The notes under the pieces: model-generated | What the model was told of the DNA's origin: nothing | Database searches by the model: none | The model's input: only the letters and a program-made list of their open reading frames with translations | In this document: positions 37,676-46,335 of the stretch, piece by piece | Layout: every line of letters begins with the position of its first letter | Position numbering within the stretch: the first letter of the stretch is position 1 | Position numbers and translations under genes: made by a program | Source of the DNA: Gammaproteobacteria bacterium | GTDB lineage: Bacteria > Pseudomonadota > Gammaproteobacteria > Thiotrichales > Thiotrichaceae | NCBI GenBank assembly: GCA_018822845.1 | Contig: JAHJJD010000003.1 | Span: 17,899 to 81,898 of the forward strand | DNA: 64,000 nucleotides | Reading direction: 5' to 3'

Positions 37676-39035
37676 TGCGCTGGTGTCCCTGTAATTTATC
37701 ATGCAATTCTGATGCCAGAGTATCCGGCACATTCCCCCAGTCAAACCGCCACCGCCAGTTGCCATAGGCGGTTCCCGGCACATTCATGCGACCTTCCACT
37801 CCCAGACGCAGCAAATCCTGCATGGGAATCACCGCCAGCAACGCCTTGCTGCCCAAAATGGTATCCAGCATGGCGTCGGTCAGTTCCGCCGGGTCGCTGA
37901 TGTCCAGCACCTGCATGACATGCAGCTGCATCTCCTCATCCAGACCGGCAAACCAGCCCAGCAAGGTGTCATTGTCGTGCGTGCCAGTGTAATACACGGT
38001 ATTTTCCCGCACGTTCTGTGGCTTGTGCGGGTTGTCTTCATAGTGGTCAAAGCCGAACTGCAACACACTCATGCCCGGCAGGCCGTACTTGTCGCGTAAG
38101 GCCGTGACATCAGGCGTAATGACGCCGAGGTCCTCCGCCACCAGTGGAATTTCACCCATTTCGGCCTGGATGCTGGTGAGCATGGCATCGCCCGGCACAT
38201 TTTCCCACTCACCGTTCATGGCGGTTTCCTCGCTGGCTGGAATCATCCAGCTTGCTGCCAGTCCACGGAAATGGTCGATACGCACCAGATCGAAAAATTC
38301 GAAGTGATATTGCAGCCGCTGCTTCCACCACAAGTAGTTTTCGGCCTGCATGTATTCCCAGTTATAGTGCGGGTTGCCCCAGCGCTGCCCTGTTGCGGAG
38401 AAATAATCGGGTGGAACGCCAGTGACGAAGGTCGGTGCGCCGGTTGCATCCAGCAGGAAGCGTTCCGGGTGCGCCCAGACATCGGCGCTGTCGTAAGCGA
38501 CGAAAATCGGCATGTCGCCAAACAGGGCAACACCCTTTTGCGCTGCATATGCACGTAATTGTTGCCATTGGAGCCAGTAATCGTATTGGCTGTGGATGAT
38601 GACAGCGAGTTCTTCCGCGTAGTCACTGCGGGTCTGGAACAGCGCCCCAGGGCTGTGGCTACGGTAAGCTTGCGGCCATTCATGCCATTCATGCCCGCTG
38701 AACTGCTGTTTCAGCACCATGAACAGGGCGTAATCTTCCACCCAGTGTTTCTGGGTTGCATACCAAAGGTCGAAAGACTGCGGCTGCGCCGTACCCCTCA
38801 CCCCTAACCCCTCTCCTCCAAACAACCCCGGATTGACCGCAAACGCCGAAGCGCACTGATACGGCGAAAAACCAACCAGCGGCACACCCAACGGCAACAT
38901 CTGCCAAACCTTGATGCCCGCTTCCGCCAGCCAGTCGATCCAGCGGTAAGCATCCGCATCCAGTTTGCCGGAAGGCAACGAAGTCGGATGCAGCAGCACG
39001 CCTGCCGCCCGACCAATTCCTTGTAATGTACTCAT
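37641..39035 (-). CDS. malQ: 4-alpha-glucanotransferase (amylomaltase)
   Basis: GH77 enzyme transferring maltodextrin units, 464 residues. It begins RAAGVLLHPTSLPSG. Catalytic motifs: FDLVRIDHFRGLAASW (nucleophile Asp), PLVAEDLGVITPDV (acid Glu) and YYTGTHDNDTLLGW. Just after SPYQCASAFAVNPG the family sequence is replaced by LFGGEGLGVRGTA, which is one arm of the palindromic element seen in glk. Its ATG overlaps the GH57 stop by one base (TGATG). Confidence 0.95.
   Translation of the reverse strand: MSTLQGIGRAAGVLLHPTSLPSGKLDADAYRWIDWLAEAGIKVWQMLPLGVPLVGFSPYQCASAFAVNPGLFGGEGLGVRGTAQPQSFDLWYATQKHWVEDYALFMVLKQQFSGHEWHEWPQAYRSHSPGALFQTRSDYAEELAVIIHSQYDYWLQWQQLRAYAAQKGVALFGDMPIFVAYDSADVWAHPERFLLDATGAPTFVTGVPPDYFSATGQRWGNPHYNWEYMQAENYLWWKQRLQYHFEFFDLVRIDHFRGLAASWMIPASEETAMNGEWENVPGDAMLTSIQAEMGEIPLVAEDLGVITPDVTALRDKYGLPGMSVLQFGFDHYEDNPHKPQNVRENTVYYTGTHDNDTLLGWFAGLDEEMQLHVMQVLDISDPAELTDAMLDTILGSKALLAVIPMQDLLRLGVEGRMNVPGTAYGNWRWRFDWGNVPDTLASELHDKLQGHQRNERESESNTTR
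38791..38820. repeat. Single arm of palindromic element, in frame in malQ
   Basis: GTACCCCTCACCCCTAACCC followed by CTCTCCTCCA closely matches the outer part of one arm of the glk element. The inner hairpin and the other arm are missing. Read in the malQ frame it encodes GGEGLGVRGT. It is likely the remnant of a partly deleted element. Confidence 0.75.
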
Positions 39036-40759
39036 CAGGTATTCCTGCGCATGGTGCCAGCGTTTTCGGCAGCGCCGCCGCCGTGGGAAACGGGTTGATC
39101 CAGATAGGCAGGTGCTTCCACGCCCAGCAAGGCGTAGAGTTTGCGCAGTTGCCGCCGGTACAGGCGCTCGAAATCACGCACACTGTCAGACGGGTTGTAA
39201 TCGCCGAACCACCAGAACCAGTCAGAGCCTTCGCACACGCCCAACTGGCGGCTGGCGAGTTCCTGCTGGTGGGCATCCAGCGTGCCGGAGAGCATTACTT
39301 CGTCAAATACCTGCTTGGCTTCGGCAAGGTACTCCCAGCCCCGGTTCTTGTCAGTTGAACCGATCCAGGTCGAAAACGAGCCATACACCCAGCTCCCTGC
39401 ACAGATGGAAGGCAGTAACCGGGTAGCCAGAGTCTTGCTGACATCCGCAAACGTGGTCATCCTGATCTGGTCGGAACTGCACAGTGCCGTGTACAGCGCA
39501 TCGAGGAAATATCCGCCATTGTTGGGGTAGTATTCCCACGCATTTTCCCCGTCCAGAATGATGGAAACCACCTGTTGTGGCGCATTGTGGTTGAGGAATA
39601 CGGTAATGTTTTCCAGATGCTGGATGAAATCGGCTACCGCATCGCGGGCATGCCAGTCGCTGTACTTGAAACCGATCAGGTCGGAAAGCCCATCATCCCG
39701 GAAAAACAGGCGGACATCCGATTTTGGCTGCCGGTAAGGCATGAACAGGCTGCGCTTGGAACGCTCATCTTCGCCATCAATACCTGACAGGCGGCAACTG
39801 TTACGCCACACGCCTTCGCCAGAAGCCGTCCAGCGAATTCCAGCCTCATCCAGCAGGCGCACGGCATCGTCACTGATGCCGCCTTCCGACAGCCACACGC
39901 CCTGGGGTTTCATGCCGAAATATTTTTCAAACAATTCGATGCCACGCTGGATATGCCAGCGGGAACGCTCTTCCCCACCCGGATAAGCGACTGCCTGTGG
40001 GGCAGGCGCATTCGGCAATGAACAACGCATATTGGCGAAATCATTCAACAACGGCACGATCGGGTGCATGTAGGGCGTCATCGACAGCTCCACCCGCCCC
40101 TTTTCCGCCAGCTTGCGGTAGCGCGGAATGATGCCTGCCAGACAGTCGCGGATTACTTCCAGCAAGTCACGCCGGTCGGCTGCCGAGAATTCGCTGCCCT
40201 TTTTCAGCAGGCGTTCAACCACAGGCAAATCCTGCAAGGACTGGCCCAGCCATACCAGGTGATACCACGTCAGCATATCGAGGAAATACTGATCGCTCAG
40301 GTATACCAGCGAGCAGCGGAAGCGCTGGCTGCCAATGCCGCTTTCATCGGTTGCCCCGATAATCTTGAACAGGCGCTGGAAAGGCGCATGCGGGTGAATC
40401 ATGGTCGGCGCATGGCAACGCTGGCATTCCCCGATCAGCTCGGCGCGGGCGGCGCTATCGGCTGGCACAGGCTCCACCCCGGCCAGCAGGTTCAGCAGCC
40501 TGTCCGCCATTGGCTTGCCATCTTTCAGGAAAGCATTCAACTGGCGGGCGTAATCGTCGATCTGTTCCAGCAGGATCGGCGCGAAATTGACCACGCAACG
40601 CATTCTGGCATGTTTTTCCAGATGCGCCGCCATGTCACTGTAATCCTTCATCCCGTGCAGATATACCCATGGCAACCGGTAGTCGCCATCCAGCCCGTCA
40701 CGATACCAGGGCTGGTGCATATGCCAGCACAGAACAACATTCAACTGGCCATTCGCCAT
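39035..40759 (-). CDS. Glycoside hydrolase family 57 protein (amylase-like)
   Basis: A 574-residue (beta/alpha)7-barrel hydrolase or transferase acting on alpha-glucans. GH57 motifs: LNVVLCWHMHQPWYRD at the N-terminus, ELSMTPYMHPIVPLL, GVWLSEGGISDDAVRLL with the catalytic Glu, and SIILDGENAWEYYPNNGGYF with the acid Asp. Family members include alpha-amylases, amylopullulanases and 4-alpha-glucanotransferases. Position in the glycogen operon suggests intracellular glycogen trimming. There is no signal peptide. It overlaps glgC by 19 bp. Confidence 0.92.
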   Translation of the reverse strand: MANGQLNVVLCWHMHQPWYRDGLDGDYRLPWVYLHGMKDYSDMAAHLEKHARMRCVVNFAPILLEQIDDYARQLNAFLKDGKPMADRLLNLLAGVEPVPADSAARAELIGECQRCHAPTMIHPHAPFQRLFKIIGATDESGIGSQRFRCSLVYLSDQYFLDMLTWYHLVWLGQSLQDLPVVERLLKKGSEFSAADRRDLLEVIRDCLAGIIPRYRKLAEKGRVELSMTPYMHPIVPLLNDFANMRCSLPNAPAPQAVAYPGGEERSRWHIQRGIELFEKYFGMKPQGVWLSEGGISDDAVRLLDEAGIRWTASGEGVWRNSCRLSGIDGEDERSKRSLFMPYRQPKSDVRLFFRDDGLSDLIGFKYSDWHARDAVADFIQHLENITVFLNHNAPQQVVSIILDGENAWEYYPNNGGYFLDALYTALCSSDQIRMTTFADVSKTLATRLLPSICAGSWVYGSFSTWIGSTDKNRGWEYLAEAKQVFDEVMLSGTLDAHQQELASRQLGVCEGSDWFWWFGDYNPSDSVRDFERLYRRQLRKLYALLGVEAPAYLDQPVSHGGGAAENAGTMRRNT

Positions 40760-42069
40760 AGCATGTCCTTGTCGCCGGAGCGAAGTTTTTGTCCCATCAT
40801 TTCAGCAGTCACCAGCACAATGCCCTCGGGCGTGACGTGGAAGCGCTTGCGGTCGATTTCCAGATCCTCGCCGATGACCATGCCATCCGGAATCACTGTG
40901 CCCTTGTCGATAATCGCCTTGGTAATACGGCAATTTTCACCAATACTGACCTTGGGCAGGATGACACTGTCCTTGATATGGGAATATTTCTCAATAGTGG
41001 TGGCGAAAAATACCATCGAACGTTTGATACGTGCACCTGAAATGATACAGCCTGCCGAAATCAGGGAATCAATGGCTTCCCCACGGCAACCTTCGTCGTC
41101 GAATACAAATTTGGCGGGCGGGTATTGCGGCTGGTAAGTCCAGATCGGCCAGTCGCGGTCATACAGGTTCAGTTCTGGCTCGACAGAGCACAACTCCATG
41201 TTGGCCTGCCAGTAGGAGTGTACCGTGCCCACATCGCGCCAGTAAGCGGGCTCGCCATTATCCTTGCGGAACGGGAATGCCATCGCTTTGGCTTTGTGGA
41301 TATTGGAAGGAATGATGTCCTTGCCGAAATCGCGCGAAGAATGCAGTTTGTCTGCATCCTCATACAACACCTTGTAGAGGAAATCGCGCGAGAAAATGTA
41401 AATGCCCATGGACGCCAGCGCCATGCCGGGCTTGCCGGGAATTTCCTCCGGCTCACTCGGCTTTTCCAGGAACTTGGTAATACGCAAGCCGCCATCCACC
41501 GACATGACACCAAAGCCTTTGGCCTCTTCCACCGGCACTTCGATACAGCCGACGGTGAAATCCGCGCCGGAATTGACGTGGTGTACCAGCATTCTGGAAT
41601 AGTCCATGGTGTAGATATGGTCGCCACCCAGCACCAGCACGTAATCCGGGTCATGGCGCTGCACGATGTCGAGGTTCTGGAACAGGGCGTCAGCCGTGCC
41701 CTGGTACCATTCCTTTTTGCTGGTGCGCTGCTGGGCGGGGAGAATTTCGACAAACTCGCCGATTTCAGCACGCATGAAACCCCAGGCACGTTGCAGGTGA
41801 CGGATCATGGAATGTGATTTGTACTGCGTCAGCACCCCAACCCGACGAATGCCGGAATTCACGCAATTCGACAGGGCAAAGTCGATAATGCGGTACTTGC
41901 CACCAAACGGTACGGCGGGTTTGGCACGCCATAAAGTCAGATCTTTCAAACGTGAACCCTCCCCACCTGCCAGCACCAACGCCAGCGTTTTGCGGGTCAG
42001 TTCCGTGACCATTTTCGGCTCGGTGTAATAACGGTACAACTTCGCCTGTTGCTGTTTGTCGAGTGTCAT
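40741..42069 (-). CDS. glgC: Glucose-1-phosphate adenylyltransferase
   Basis: Makes ADP-glucose, the committed step of glycogen synthesis; 442 residues. Landmarks: ALVLAGGEGSRLKDLT, AKPAVPFGGKYRIIDFALSNC, EWYQGTADALFQN and VLVLGGDHIYTMDY. The C-terminal left-handed beta-helix carries the allosteric region. GAGAGGAAAAC precedes the ATG. Confidence 0.97.
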   Translation of the reverse strand: MTLDKQQQAKLYRYYTEPKMVTELTRKTLALVLAGGEGSRLKDLTLWRAKPAVPFGGKYRIIDFALSNCVNSGIRRVGVLTQYKSHSMIRHLQRAWGFMRAEIGEFVEILPAQQRTSKKEWYQGTADALFQNLDIVQRHDPDYVLVLGGDHIYTMDYSRMLVHHVNSGADFTVGCIEVPVEEAKGFGVMSVDGGLRITKFLEKPSEPEEIPGKPGMALASMGIYIFSRDFLYKVLYEDADKLHSSRDFGKDIIPSNIHKAKAMAFPFRKDNGEPAYWRDVGTVHSYWQANMELCSVEPELNLYDRDWPIWTYQPQYPPAKFVFDDEGCRGEAIDSLISAGCIISGARIKRSMVFFATTIEKYSHIKDSVILPKVSIGENCRITKAIIDKGTVIPDGMVIGEDLEIDRKRFHVTPEGIVLVTAEMMGQKLRSGDKDMLWRMAS

Positions 42070-42082
42070 AGTTTTCCTCTCT

Positions 42083-43153
42083 CTAATCCTTGGTATGGTG
42101 TAACGCAGCTTCCAATGCGCCTTGCAAGCCCAGTCGCGTATTGGTAATCAGGTAAATGGGCATCTGCCGAACCAGCTCCGACATCCTGCCCTTGTCAAAA
42201 CAGGCATCCAGAAAACCCTGCGTCTGTAACCACGGCTGGATGCGGGCAGAAATGCCGCCACCGAGGTACAAGCCGCCCCTGGGCTGATACAGCAGGGCGA
42301 GGTTGCCAACCCAGTTGGCATAAAGGTCAGTAAATAGTTGCATGGCAGCAAGCGCCACCGGGTCACCCGCCTGCGCTGCGCTGTTGACCACAGCGCCATT
42401 GCGCTCGCGCAGTTCCACCGGAATTTCACCCGTCATGTCCAGCAGGCAGAACTGATAAACCTGATTGACGCCGGGGCCGGACAATACCCGTTCCCACGAA
42501 ACATGGCTGAAACGCTGGCGCATGAAAGCCAGCAGGCGTTCCTGTTGCGCATTGGCCGGGGAAAAGTCGGTGTGGCCGCCTTCGGTGGGAAAGGTATGGT
42601 AGCGCCCCGCGTGGTCGGCCTGCATCCAGGCCAGCCCAAGACCGGTACCAGCGCCCGTAATGACGCGGATGGCCCCCTCACCCCCCGGCCCCCTCTCCCT
42701 CAAGGGGAGAGGGGGAGCAAGAAAAGAGTCTCTTAGCCCCTCTCCCCTTGAGGGAGAGGGGTTGGGGTGAGGGGTAACGCCCTCATTCAGCACCACATAA
42801 TCGTCTGGCGTCAGGGTGACGACACCTTCGGCAGCGGCCTGGAAGTCGTTGATGAACAGCAGGCGCGGCGTTTCCAGCAGACCTTGCAGGGAAGCATGTT
42901 CCAGCACCCAGTCAAGATTGGTCAGGCGGATGGGCTGGCCGGATTGCACCGACCCCGGCAGGGCGAGGCAAACAGCGTCCGGCTTGCCGGGCTGGCTGGC
43001 ATCATTCAGGAACTGCTGCATCAGGGCTTCGGCACTGGGGAAGTCTGCACTGGCATAGACATGCTCAAAGCGCACCTCCACCTTGCTGCCAGCCATTTGC
43101 GCCCACGCCAGCCAGCTCTTGGTTCCGCCAATGTCGCCCGCAATGATTTCCAT
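42083..43153 (-). CDS. glk: Glucokinase with in-frame palindromic insertion
   Basis: ATP-dependent glucose kinase of the bacterial Glk family, 356 residues against the usual 320. Phosphate-binding motifs are GDIGGTKSWLAW at residues 6-17 and GAGTGLGLAW. LYLGGGISARI is near residue 300. Thirty-five residues from VTPHPNPSPSRGEG to RERGPGGEG, between DDYVVLNEG and AIRVITGAG, are encoded by a palindromic element and are absent from the family. The insertion is immediately before the GAGTGLG loop, so an effect on ATP binding is possible. Start at 43153 has AGGAC upstream. Confidence 0.93.
   Translation of the reverse strand: MEIIAGDIGGTKSWLAWAQMAGSKVEVRFEHVYASADFPSAEALMQQFLNDASQPGKPDAVCLALPGSVQSGQPIRLTNLDWVLEHASLQGLLETPRLLFINDFQAAAEGVVTLTPDDYVVLNEGVTPHPNPSPSRGEGLRDSFLAPPLPLRERGPGGEGAIRVITGAGTGLGLAWMQADHAGRYHTFPTEGGHTDFSPANAQQERLLAFMRQRFSHVSWERVLSGPGVNQVYQFCLLDMTGEIPVELRERNGAVVNSAAQAGDPVALAAMQLFTDLYANWVGNLALLYQPRGGLYLGGGISARIQPWLQTQGFLDACFDKGRMSELVRQMPIYLITNTRLGLQGALEAALHHTKD
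42674..42774. repeat. Double-hairpin palindromic element, in frame in glk
   Basis: About 101 bp. Left arm CCCCTCACCCCCCGGCCC..., right arm ends GGTTGGGGTGAGGGG. Inner hairpins are CTCTCCCTCAAGGGGAGAG and its mirror. The spacer AGCAAGAAAAGAGTCTCTT resembles that of the dctQ/dctP copy. Glk stays in frame across it. Confidence 0.93.
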
Positions 43154-43174
43154 GCAATGTCCTGTGGTTAACGT

Positions 43175-43208
43175 ATTATCTTTTTTACCCAATTATCTTT
43201 TTTACCCA
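43175..43208. repeat. 17-bp perfect tandem duplication
   Basis: ATTATCTTTTTTACCCA is repeated head to tail (43175-43191 and 43192-43208), ending one base before the pgi stop codon. On the transcribed strand it gives A-rich tracts, so it is not a terminator. Confidence 0.9.
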
Positions 43209-44852
43209 CTATTTGTTCCGCAACTGGCGGTAATGGTTGATCAGGCCATTGGTGGAAGCATCGTGTGTTTTCACGCTGTCTTCCGCAACCAGTTCCGGCT
43301 GAATGCGTTTGGCCAGTTGCTTGCCAAGTTCCACGCCCCACTGGTCGTAGGAATTCAGGTTCCAGATAATGCCCTGCACGAAAATCTTGTGTTCATACAA
43401 GGCAATCAGCATGCCAAGCGTGTAGGGTGTCAGCTCATTCAGCAAGAGGGCATTACTGGGGTGATTACCGGCAAACACTTTCGGTGAAATCGGCGGCGTC
43501 ACGCCGGTCGTCAGGCATTCTTGCTGGGTGCGCCCGCGCATCAGGGCTTCGGTCTGCGCCAGGAAATTGGCCATCAGGATGTCGTGATGTTCCTGCATGC
43601 CACTCGGCTCTGTCACCGAAATGATGAAATCCGCCGGAATCAGGCGCGTTCCCTGATGGATCAGTTGATAGAAAGCGTGCTGACCATTGATGCCGGTCGT
43701 GCCCCAGATAATCGGGCCAGTGCTGTAATCGACAACCTGCCCGTCACGGTCGACGGACTTACCGTTGCTTTCCATATCCGCCTGTTGCAGGTACAGCGGC
43801 AGGCTGCGCAGATAGTGATCGTAAGGCAGGACAGCCTGCGATTCCGCACCGAAGAAATTGCTGTACCAGACACCCAGCAGGGCGAGGATTACCGGCATGT
43901 TTTGCGCCAGCGGTGCATCGCGGAAATGCGTATCCATGGCATGCGCGCCGTCCAGCAGTGCAAGGAAGTTTTTCTCCCCAACCGCCAGCACAATGGAAAG
44001 CCCGATGGCTGACCACAACGAATAGCGCCCGCCGACCCAATCCCAGAAACCGAACATGTTACCGGGGTCAATGCCGAAATCGGTGACTGCCTCCTCGTTG
44101 GTGGAAACTGCCACGAAATGCCGCGCGATATGGGCTTTTTCATGCGCATGTTGGAGGAACCAGCCGCGTGCATAATGCGCGTTGGTCATGGTTTCCTGCG
44201 TGGTGAAGGTCTTGGAGGCGACGATGAACAGGGTGGTTTCCGGATCAAGCGTTTCCAGCTTTTCCTTGACGTGCGCACCATCAATGTTGGAGATGAAATG
44301 CATCTTCAGGCGTGGGTGGCGGCATACTTTCAGCGCCTGATACACCATGTGCGGGCCGAGGTCGGAACCGCCAATGCCAATGTTGACCACATCCACAATC
44401 GGCTTGCCGGTGAAACCCAGCCATGCGCCACTACGCACCTGTTCGGCAAATACGCCGATGCGCTCCAGCACCTTGTTGACTGCTGGCATGACATCTTCGT
44501 CATCCACCATCACCGGGGTGTTGCTGCGGTTGCGCAAGGCGGTATGCAACACGGCGCGGCCTTCGGTATTGTTGATTTTTTCGCCCGCGAACATACGGTT
44601 CCGCCAACCAGCCACATCCGCCACCTCGGCCAGTTGCACCAGCAACTGCATGGTTTCTTCAGTAATCCGGTTCTTGGAATAGTCCAGCAGAATATCGCCG
44701 GTTTGCAGGGAAAAACGCTCGAAACGCAGCGCATCAGCCGCGAAAAGCTCGCGCATGTGCACATCACGCACTGTCTGAAAATGCACCTGCAACGCATCGC
44801 ATACCGGGCTGTGCAGGGCAATTTGCGGGTTTGATCCAACTGTACTGGGCAT
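43209..44852 (-). CDS. pgi: Glucose-6-phosphate isomerase
   Basis: Interconverts glucose-6-phosphate and fructose-6-phosphate; 547 residues. Motifs: [53 protein letters not shown], and [12 protein letters not shown] near the C-terminus. CGAGGATTCCC precedes the ATG. First gene of the glycogen operon, so hexose-phosphate supply is tied directly to storage. Confidence 0.97.
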   Translation of the reverse strand: MPSTVGSNPQIALHSPVCDALQVHFQTVRDVHMRELFAADALRFERFSLQTGDILLDYSKNRITEETMQLLVQLAEVADVAGWRNRMFAGEKINNTEGRAVLHTALRNRSNTPVMVDDEDVMPAVNKVLERIGVFAEQVRSGAWLGFTGKPIVDVVNIGIGGSDLGPHMVYQALKVCRHPRLKMHFISNIDGAHVKEKLETLDPETTLFIVASKTFTTQETMTNAHYARGWFLQHAHEKAHIARHFVAVSTNEEAVTDFGIDPGNMFGFWDWVGGRYSLWSAIGLSIVLAVGEKNFLALLDGAHAMDTHFRDAPLAQNMPVILALLGVWYSNFFGAESQAVLPYDHYLRSLPLYLQQADMESNGKSVDRDGQVVDYSTGPIIWGTTGINGQHAFYQLIHQGTRLIPADFIISVTEPSGMQEHHDILMANFLAQTEALMRGRTQQECLTTGVTPPISPKVFAGNHPSNALLLNELTPYTLGMLIALYEHKIFVQGIIWNLNSYDQWGVELGKQLAKRIQPELVAEDSVKTHDASTNGLINHYRQLRNK

Positions 44853-45048
44853 GGGAATCCTCGTTATTTTCTGACGGCGGTATGTCTTTGGAATATGTGC
44901 TTAATCGTCAGTTATGCAAATTTTATGCCCAAAGCAAACAGCAAGTCCTTGACTTTGCGCATGAGTTCTTCTTGTTTATGGTATTAAATTTTCCACTAAT
45001 TAGTGTGACGACGCAATGACAGTTCATCCAAAAACACCGCTCATCGGT

Positions 45049-45070
45049 AAAACCGAACAAAAAACGAATC
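45049..45070 (-). promoter_or_regulatory. Candidate LexA box 1 (upstream)
   Basis: The minus-strand reading contains ATTCGTTTTTTGTTCGG. Over 22 bases it matches box 2 at 45120-45141 at all but two positions, in the opposite orientation. Core GAAC-N7-GAAT on the plus strand. Confidence 0.65.
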
Positions 45071-45089
45071 AATCCCGGAAATTTTCTAT

Positions 45090-45118
45090 TTGCCTCCTGA
45101 TGCACAGGTTCGTATATT
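45090..45118 (+). promoter_or_regulatory. Predicted lexA promoter
   Basis: TTGCCT (45090-45095), 17-base spacer, TATATT (45113-45118). The transcription start would fall at about 45125, inside candidate LexA box 2. Confidence 0.6.
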
Positions 45119-45119
45119 T

Positions 45120-45141
45120 GGTTCGTGTTTTGTTCGGTTTT
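45120..45141 (+). promoter_or_regulatory. Candidate LexA box 2 (autoregulation)
   Basis: GGTTCGTGTTTTGTTCGG at its centre gives GTTC-N7-GTTC, the spacing used by alphaproteobacterial LexA boxes rather than the gammaproteobacterial CTGT-N8-ACAG. It covers the predicted transcription start of lexA. Confidence 0.7.
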
Positions 45142-45158
45142 GCAGAAGGAAGGTACAG

Positions 45159-45764
45159 ATGCTGACACGACGACAACAACAGGTCATGGACATCATCCAG
45201 ACATTATACGCCCGTAACGGGTATGCCCCCACCCTGGACGAAATCGCCCAGGAAAGCGGCATCAACACCCGCAGTACGGTTCACCAACATGTGCAGGCAC
45301 TGATCCGGGAAGGCCGCCTGCAAACTGCGACAGGCAAGCGCGCCTACCATATGTCGGAATCGGCAGTAGCGCGTCACCCGCAAATGTCGCTGAGCCTGCC
45401 GCTGATTGGCCGCATCGCCGCCGGTAAGCCGATCGAAGCCATCAGCGGGCGTGACGAAATCAACCCCAGCGACATCTTTACCGGCAAGGGCCGTTATGTG
45501 CTGGAAGTACGTGGTGAATCGATGATCGACATCGGCATCATGGACGGCGATTTCGTCGTCATTCAGCAACAGGAGGAAGCCCGTAACGGTGAAATCGTGG
45601 TAGCCCTGGTCGAGCGCGAGGAAGCCACCCTCAAGCGCCTGTTCCACCTGGCGGATGGCAAGATCGAACTGCGCCCGGAAAACAGCAGCATGCAACCGAT
45701 GGTATACCCGGAGGAAAGCGTACAGATACAAGGGAAAATGGTCGGCCTGTTCCGCAGCTACTGA
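45159..45764 (+). CDS. lexA: SOS-response repressor LexA
   Basis: A 201-residue repressor and self-cleaving peptidase. The N-terminal winged helix MLTRRQQQVMDIIQTLYARN is followed by recognition helix region NTRSTVHQHVQALIREG. Cleavage would occur at A88-G89 in RIAAGKP. Catalytic Ser is S121 in GESMID and the Lys is near residue 159 in ATLKRL. The start at 45159 follows AAGGAAGG; upstream codons translate the operator. A terminator follows the gene, so it is probably monocistronic. Confidence 0.96.
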   Translation: MLTRRQQQVMDIIQTLYARNGYAPTLDEIAQESGINTRSTVHQHVQALIREGRLQTATGKRAYHMSESAVARHPQMSLSLPLIGRIAAGKPIEAISGRDEINPSDIFTGKGRYVLEVRGESMIDIGIMDGDFVVIQQQEEARNGEIVVALVEREEATLKRLFHLADGKIELRPENSSMQPMVYPEESVQIQGKMVGLFRSY

Positions 45765-45836
45765 TCCTTTTGCCGAAGAAACCGGGCATTTCTTCACAGC
45801 GTTCAAACAGCCCGTGACCCGACGGGAAAGCCCCTT

Positions 45837-45870
45837 GGGCAGCCGCATTATTGGCGCTGCCCTTTTTTTT
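45837..45870 (+). terminator. Rho-independent terminator of lexA
   Basis: Stem GGGCAGC / GCTGCCC followed at once by eight T residues. Confidence 0.9.
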
Positions 45871-45903
45871 CCAGATACATCACAAACGTCAAGGAGTAGC
45901 GAA

Positions 45904-46254
45904 ATGAATATCGAAATACCTGAAAACGAGCTGCCAACCCTCAACAACGGCGCACACGAACCCGTCATGACACATGATGGCCTGCAAGGTCTGGGTGAAA
46001 GGATCGACTGGTCACATGTGTGGAAAGTCACCCGTGCTGTGCTGGTCATCTGGGCGGTCGGCGTATGGGCCTTGCTGATCCTGATGCCCGGTGTCGAGCA
46101 AATCAGCGATGTGGACAGTGCCACCCTGCATTTGCCTTACATGCTTATTGGTCTGGCGCTGGTAGGTGCAGTAGCGGCGGCGCACAGCCTCAAGGCTGAC
46201 GGCCATCTGCTGTGGTTTCTCGGCGTGCTGCTTATGCTGGCAGGCTGGATGTAA
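45904..46254 (+). CDS. Small membrane protein, unknown function
   Basis: A 116-residue protein. AAGGAG lies before the ATG at 45904. The first 40 residues are soluble and acidic, ending in GERIDWSHVWK. Three hydrophobic helices follow: AVLVIWAVGVWALLILMP, YMLIGLALVGAVAAAH and LLWFLGVLLMLAGW. No family recognised. It precedes another unknown membrane protein by 81 bp on the same strand, so the two may work together. Confidence 0.65.
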   Translation: MNIEIPENELPTLNNGAHEPVMTHDGLQGLGERIDWSHVWKVTRAVLVIWAVGVWALLILMPGVEQISDVDSATLHLPYMLIGLALVGAVAAAHSLKADGHLLWFLGVLLMLAGWM

Positions 46255-46335
46255 AAGAAAGGCGTGAGGAAAGCGGCAACTTTCGACACGCCTGTTCCTG
46301 CTTTCACGGGATAGTATCTACAGGAAGGTTCTATT

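Noticed and set aside
44949..44982. TTGACT with downstream TATGGT as the lexA promoter
   Set aside because: Spacing of 22 bases is too long; the pair at 45090-45118 has 17 and abuts the LexA box.
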